Assembly (NCBI GenBank): GCA_014240165.1
Contig: JAAZXM010000039.1
Span: 1 to 36,410 of the forward strand
Origin: Myxococcales bacterium
Lineage (GTDB): Bacteria > Myxococcota_A > UBA9160 > UBA4427
Length of the DNA: 36,410 bases
Direction of reading: 5' to 3'
Shown here piece after piece: positions 32,236 through 36,410 of the stretch; positions within the stretch are counted from its first letter, which is position 1, and each line of letters begins with the position of its first letter. Both the position numbers and the translations under genes were made by a program. The notes under the pieces were generated by a model. The model saw nothing but the letters and a program-made list of their open reading frames with translations, was not told where the DNA came from and did no database searches.

Positions 32236-33693
32236 TCAATCCGCATCGAAACCCGGCGGGGCCTGGAAGGCGTAGCCCGCCTCTTCGAGGAATCCCGCCA
32301 GGGCGATGGTTGTGAGATCACCGAATTGGGGACCAATGATCTGCAATCCAATCGGGAGCCCCTCCTCGCCGGGTCCCGTGGGAAAGACCGTTGAGGGCAG
32401 ATAACTGTGGATCGCGAGACCGGCCCAGAAGATCTGCTCCCAATAGGAACGAGCGTCGCCGTCCACGTCGATCGTCCGCTCGCCGAAGCGCCGGTGGTCG
32501 TGTTCGAATGCCGGCGTCGCCATGATGGGGGCGATCACCGCGTCGTAGTCCTCAAAGAAGGCATGCCATGCCCAGCGGGTATGGGTTCGGTCGTTGTTGG
32601 CGATCAGATAATCGCGATGCCGGGCGACCTGCTTGCGGAGGGTCTGGGCGCCGTCGCTCAGGTCTTCGGGGGCCAATTGATCCACCTCGCGGACCATCGC
32701 GGCGTAATCCTCCGGGGTATTCCTGGAGCCCATGGTGGCCCAAAGCAGGGTTTGGTAATCGCCGTGGGCCACGACTGCATCGAATGCGGGCCGCGCCTCG
32801 AAATCCACCTTGCCCCCCGCATCGGCGATGGTCTTCGCTACGGCCTCTACACGGGACTCGGTTTCGCGAGAGACCGGGAAATTGGGCTGGTTCTGCCAGA
32901 TGGCGACCTTGAAATCGCCGAGGCCCCGCTGGGTGGGTTCGGGCAGATCAAATTTCAGCCCCCGGGCCTCCAATGCATCGGGCCCGCCCATGACGCGCAC
33001 ACCCACTTCGAGATCGCCCGCGCTTCTCGCCATGGGGCCGATGACCGAGAGGTCCGAGGCCGCCACCGTACCGGGGAGCGCATGGCCGCGGGGAGGCAAG
33101 AGGCCATAGGTCGGCTTGTGGCCGTAGACGCCGCAAAAATGCGCGGGGTTGCGGATTGAACCGCCGATATCCGAGCCCGAGTCGAAACCCGTCAAACCCG
33201 CCGCCAGGGCAGCGGCAGATCCGCCCGAGGAGCCGCCGGGAATCCGCCGGGTATTCCAGGGGTTGTTCGTTGTGCCGTACACCTCGTTGTAGCTCTGAAA
33301 ATCCGCCAGGTTGAGCGGGACATTCGTCTTCCCGAAGAGCACCACCCCGGCGGCCTTCAGGCGTTCGACCGAGAGCGCATCCTGGGGCGCAACATTGTCC
33401 TTCATGTCAGGCCGCCCATTGGTGGTGGGGGTGCCCTCGACGTTATACGACTCCTTGATCGTCATGGGTACGCCGTGAAGCGGTCCCCAGATCTCGCCCC
33501 GGGCCAGGGCCTCGTCAGCTTCCCGGGCCCGCGTGCGCGCTCTTTCGGCATCGAGAACGATGATCGCGTTGAGATCGGCGTTGAAGCGTTCCACCCGCGA
33601 GAGGTAGTACTCCAGCAATTCGAGGCAGCCCACCTCCTTGTTTTGAATCCGCGTCGCCAGTTCGCTCGCCGATTGAAAAGCGAATTCGCTCAT
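32236..33693 (-). CDS. Amidase signature family protein
   Basis: Ser-cisSer-Lys amidase of 485 residues. The catalytic set is Lys80 (TIKESYNVEG), cis-Ser156 in PGGSSGGSAAALAAG, and nucleophile Ser179 in GSDIGGSIRNPA. It hydrolyses amide bonds; the family includes GatA, but the lack of gatB/gatC and the sequence style point to a catabolic amidase. The C-terminal ends with GLPIGLQIIGPQFGDLTTIALA, as expected. ATG 33693 follows GAGGAGGC. It may be read with the downstream MBL-fold gene. Substrate unknown. Confidence 0.92.
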   Translation of the reverse strand: MSEFAFQSASELATRIQNKEVGCLELLEYYLSRVERFNADLNAIIVLDAERARTRAREADEALARGEIWGPLHGVPMTIKESYNVEGTPTTNGRPDMKDNVAPQDALSVERLKAAGVVLFGKTNVPLNLADFQSYNEVYGTTNNPWNTRRIPGGSSGGSAAALAAGLTGFDSGSDIGGSIRNPAHFCGVYGHKPTYGLLPPRGHALPGTVAASDLSVIGPMARSAGDLEVGVRVMGGPDALEARGLKFDLPEPTQRGLGDFKVAIWQNQPNFPVSRETESRVEAVAKTIADAGGKVDFEARPAFDAVVAHGDYQTLLWATMGSRNTPEDYAAMVREVDQLAPEDLSDGAQTLRKQVARHRDYLIANNDRTHTRWAWHAFFEDYDAVIAPIMATPAFEHDHRRFGERTIDVDGDARSYWEQIFWAGLAIHSYLPSTVFPTGPGEEGLPIGLQIIGPQFGDLTTIALAGFLEEAGYAFQAPPGFDAD

Positions 33694-33887
33694 GCCCTGC
33701 CTCCTCGAAGTCAGCCCGATACCCTGGGCCGAGGTGTCGACCCCTGGGACTGAATCCGGAGTCTACCAAGCGTCCCAGTCTGTGCCTTTGGCAATTTCGA
33801 GGCACACACCGGCCCGAGTTCAACGTTCGGAGGCCTTGCATCCAGAGGCTTCGAGGGACTTTCCGGCCGGCACTCGCCCCGCCCCCG

Positions 33888-34934
33888 CTATCCGCAGACC
33901 TCGCGCACGAGTTCCTGGGCCCGGCCCAGGGTATCGAGCCGATCGCGATCATTCCTGCCCACCGGATGCAGCGTGAGTTCGGCGATTCCGCAATCGCGGT
34001 AGAGCGCAAGCCGTTCTCGCACGTACGCTTCATCACCCAAAAGTGTCGTGGCCCGAACCATGGCATCGGGCACCGCCGCGATGGCGCCCGGGCGATCGCC
34101 TTCGAGCCAGAGCCGCCTGACGGCCTGGCAGGGTTCATCGAAACCCGCGCGCGCATAGGCGTCGTTGTAGAAATTCATCGTGGGCGAGCCCATGGCGGAA
34201 AGTTGAAACGCCAGCGCGGGTTTCTGCCGCTCCACCAGCGCCTCGGCATCCGACGAGAAACCCACCGCGACATCCACACACAGGCGAATGTCGTCGAGGC
34301 TGCGGCCAGCCTTCTCGGCTCCCCGCCGGAGATGAGCGAGGTGCGCCTCGGGGACATCCGGTGTAAAGCAGGTTCCCAACCAGCCATCGGCCAGGGCCCC
34401 GGTCATCTCCAAAGCCCGGGGTGCGAGGGTCGCCAGGAAGACCGGGACCTCCGTGGCCTCATGGGCCAGCCGAAGGGCCTTGCCCTGCCCGCCCGGTCGC
34501 GGGAGAACCACCCGCTCACCGTCCAGAACAAGCTTCTCGCCCCGACTCGCCTTGCGAATGATCTCGATGGTTTCTCGCATGCGGATCAGGGGACGCTCGA
34601 AGGGCTCGCCATGAAGACCCTCCACTACCTGGGGTCCGGAGTTCCCCAAGCCCAGGACAAAGCGGCCTCCGGTCACAGTTTGCATGCTCAATGCGGTCAT
34701 GGCGGTATTTGCGGCGGTCCGGGCACAGACCTGCATGATGCCGGTGCCCAATTGCATGCGTTCGGTGCGCGCCGCGAGAAAGGCCAGGGGCGAGATGGCG
34801 TCCATCCCCCAGGCCTCGGCGCTCCAGGCCTGATCGACACCCAATTTTTCAGCTTCCTGGGCGAATACGAGCATCGCCTCGAATTCGTCACGCCCACCGG
34901 ATGCGGGCCCCCCCACTCGAATACCTGTTCTCAT
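33888..34934 (-). CDS. LLM class flavin-dependent oxidoreductase
   Basis: Luciferase-like monooxygenase-fold protein of 348 residues that uses FMN or F420. The order is AEKLGVDQAWSAEAWGMDAISPLAFLAARTERMQLGTGIM, then QTVTGGRFVLGLGNSGPQVVEGLHG, the RMRETIEIIRK helix and VPVFLATLAPRALEMTGALADG. The segments match F420-dependent members more than FMN bacterial luciferase, but the cofactor is not settled. ATG 34934 is preceded by CGGAG at short spacing. It lies 194 bases from the amidase gene on the same strand; that gap shows no further gene. Substrate unknown. Confidence 0.9.
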   Translation of the reverse strand: MRTGIRVGGPASGGRDEFEAMLVFAQEAEKLGVDQAWSAEAWGMDAISPLAFLAARTERMQLGTGIMQVCARTAANTAMTALSMQTVTGGRFVLGLGNSGPQVVEGLHGEPFERPLIRMRETIEIIRKASRGEKLVLDGERVVLPRPGGQGKALRLAHEATEVPVFLATLAPRALEMTGALADGWLGTCFTPDVPEAHLAHLRRGAEKAGRSLDDIRLCVDVAVGFSSDAEALVERQKPALAFQLSAMGSPTMNFYNDAYARAGFDEPCQAVRRLWLEGDRPGAIAAVPDAMVRATTLLGDEAYVRERLALYRDCGIAELTLHPVGRNDRDRLDTLGRAQELVREVCG

Positions 34935-35062
34935 CTCCGCTCGTCTCCCTTCACGCCCTGGCTACCCGGGTTTTGGCTCGGTCTTGGGGTAGAGTCTGCC
35001 CGGTTTGAATCCCGCACACCACGGTCATTCAGCCTACTCAACCTGTCGGAGACCCCTTCGTT

Positions 35063-36410
35063 TTGTCCTCGCCCGCGCTGACCGTGACTCTTCGACTGAG
35101 CGAACCGCAGCGTCGCCGGGCTATTCACTGCCTGCTGGCCACTGCCCTCGGCTTTGCCCTGGTCGGAATGGGATGCGGGTCCGACCCGCCCGACCCCGCG
35201 GACTATCGCGCCATGCCGAGCGCGGGCGCGAAACCCGCCGAGCCCTGCCGGGATCGTTCCCCTCTTCGCCGGGCCTATTTTGGTGACCTCCATGTCCACA
35301 CTGCGCTGAGCACGGACGCATGGAACTACGACGTAGAGGTGCGGCCCCACGATGCGTACGGCTACGCGTTCGGCGACTCCATGCAGTTGCCGCCCAAGGA
35401 CGCCCGGGGCCGGCCGACGCGCACGGTCCAGATCGACCGGGCCCTGGACTTCGCCGCGGTGACCGACCACGCCGAGTTCCTGGGCGAACAGCGGCTTTGT
35501 GCGGATTCGGAATCGGCGGGCTACGACAGCGAAACCTGCCTGGCCATTCGCGCGTCCGAGGAACCCATCGATAGCCCCCTCGCTCTCGCGATCGCGAACC
35601 CCTGGCCTTCGCGTCAGGCGGACCTCTGCGGCGAGGATGGCGCCCTTTGCCTTGCGGCCAGCCTGTCGGCTTGGGACGAGATCATTGAAGCGGCCGAGAA
35701 TTGGAACGATCGAAGCGAGGCCTGCGAGCGAACCACGTTCATCGCCTTCGAATACAGTTCCCTGCGGATGGGTTCGAACCTTCATCGAAACGTGATCTTC
35801 CGAAATTCTACGGTGCCCGCCCGCCCCATCAGCTACATGGATGCCCAGCGCGAATGGGAACTCTGGGACTTGCTCCAGGATGCGTGCACCGAGTCGGGGA
35901 CCGGCTGTGATGCGATCTCCATCCCCCACAACTCGAATATCAGCAATGGCCGCATGTTCGCCGTGGACTACCCGGGTACGGGGAGTCTCGACGAGGAGCG
36001 CGAGCGCGCGGCTCTTCGGATTCGCCTCGAGCCCATTGTGGAAATCATGCAGCATAAGGGCGACTCGGAGTGCCGGCGCGAAATGCCTGGTGTCATGGGC
36101 GGGGCCGACGAGGCCTGCGGCTTCGAGAAATTCGAACAGATGCGGCACCTGGGCAGCGACGGAACGCCCGAGCCTCCCAGCGAATGCTGGGATTTCTTTG
36201 CCGACGCGCTCCCGCATCTCGGCCCGGGCGCCTGTATGAACCACCGAAATTACGTGCGCTATGTCCTCACCGAGGGCCTGGCCGAAGAAGCGCGCATCGG
36301 GGTCAACCCCTTCAAGCTCGGCATCATGGCGAGCACCGATACCCACAACGGCATGGCGGGGGGCGTATCGGAACGCAACTTTCCAGGCCACGTGGGGGCA
36401 GCGGACGCGC
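35063..36410 (+). CDS. DUF3604 (PHP-like) probable lipoprotein, 3' end outside window
   Basis: At least 449 residues, cut by the right edge. The N-terminus has a basic stretch, a hydrophobic helix and Cys38 in LVGMGCGSD, which looks like a lipoprotein or exported start, though the lipobox is imperfect. The DUF3604 domain follows: FGDLHVHTALSTDAW (GDLHVHT at 74-80), LDFAAVTDHAEFLGEQ (132-138 AVTDHAE), HNSN, and GIMASTDTHNGMAGG near the visible end. These are PHP-like metal motifs, so a metal-dependent phosphoesterase-like site is inferred; function is unknown. TTG 35063 is chosen because GGAGA precedes it; GTG 35084 is an alternative. A TAGAGT hexamer stands at 34990-34995. Confidence 0.85.
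   Translation, partial: MSSPALTVTLRLSEPQRRRAIHCLLATALGFALVGMGCGSDPPDPADYRAMPSAGAKPAEPCRDRSPLRRAYFGDLHVHTALSTDAWNYDVEVRPHDAYGYAFGDSMQLPPKDARGRPTRTVQIDRALDFAAVTDHAEFLGEQRLCADSESAGYDSETCLAIRASEEPIDSPLALAIANPWPSRQADLCGEDGALCLAASLSAWDEIIEAAENWNDRSEACERTTFIAFEYSSLRMGSNLHRNVIFRNSTVPARPISYMDAQREWELWDLLQDACTESGTGCDAISIPHNSNISNGRMFAVDYPGTGSLDEERERAALRIRLEPIVEIMQHKGDSECRREMPGVMGGADEACGFEKFEQMRHLGSDGTPEPPSECWDFFADALPHLGPGACMNHRNYVRYVLTEGLAEEARIGVNPFKLGIMASTDTHNGMAGGVSERNFPGHVGAADA

Noticed and set aside
34931-36391. 486-codon open frame on the minus strand opposite the DUF3604 gene
   Set aside because: No motifs; the plus-strand frame carries clear DUF3604 motifs.
1-36410. tRNA or rRNA genes, insertion sequences, phage genes, CRISPR arrays, toxin-antitoxin or defence systems
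   Set aside because: Looked for on both strands by eye; no repeat arrays, transposase motifs or RNA-gene signatures were seen.

Overview
The window is high-GC bacterial chromosome, packed with genes and with no gap above about 265 bases. I see no rRNA, tRNA, insertion sequence, phage gene or CRISPR array. A TpsB-type outer-membrane transporter and periplasmic c-type cytochrome and lipoprotein features indicate a diderm. The mix of many short-chain dehydrogenases (SDRs), an LLM-class flavin oxidoreductase, a phosphotransferase-family protein, a FATP-like CoA ligase, a phytanoyl-CoA dioxygenase and a DUF3604 protein suggests an uncultured environmental bacterium of the Myxococcota, Desulfobacterota or Binatota type. 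That placement is inference; no marker gene fixes it.

Layout. (1) Bases 1-3629 hold housekeeping and small genes: the 5' part of queG (minus, cut by the window edge), a sulfotransferase, a DUF502 membrane protein, greB and a two-helix membrane protein. (2) Bases 3774-8251 form a likely plus-strand operon: SDR, POT-family peptide transporter, NAD-kinase-like (AcoX-type) protein, a small membrane-anchored protein and a sirtuin. (3) Bases 8284-17905 alternate strand almost gene by gene: a 3-alpha-HSD-like SDR, hisD, an orphan TpsB transporter, an enoyl-CoA hydratase homologue, a PhyH dioxygenase, an SDR, a beta-ketoacyl-ACP synthase III like Pseudomonas PA3286, an SDR and an HD-domain protein. 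(4) Bases 18030-24154 are a plus-strand group: class II aldolase/adducin protein, ThDP-dependent enzyme, a 925-residue exported dehydrogenase with HEAT-like repeats and a cytochrome c domain, and a membrane-anchored ThuA protein overlapping it by one base. (5) Bases 24168-34934 are a catabolic stretch: alpha/beta hydrolase, haloalkane dehalogenase, acyl-CoA synthetase, two SDRs, a phosphotransferase-family protein, a metallo-beta-lactamase-fold hydrolase, an amidase and an LLM flavoenzyme. (6) A DUF3604 lipoprotein-like gene runs off the right edge.

Themes. Six SDR genes of different subtypes lie in 26 kb. Nine convergent gene pairs meet with at most 33 bases between stops, or overlap, without recognisable intrinsic terminators. 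Several genes have a -10-like hexamer exactly six bases before the start codon, which suggests leaderless transcripts and fixes the greB start. A matching 17-base element (TTGGCAT-N6-TGCC) lies upstream of the haloalkane dehalogenase and in the acyl-CoA synthetase/SDR divergent region, and may be a shared operator or sigma-54-like promoter. The most system-like candidates are the aldolase/ThDP enzyme/cytochrome-fused dehydrogenase/ThuA group and the dehalogenase-centred region with its shared element. No defence system or mobile element was found.
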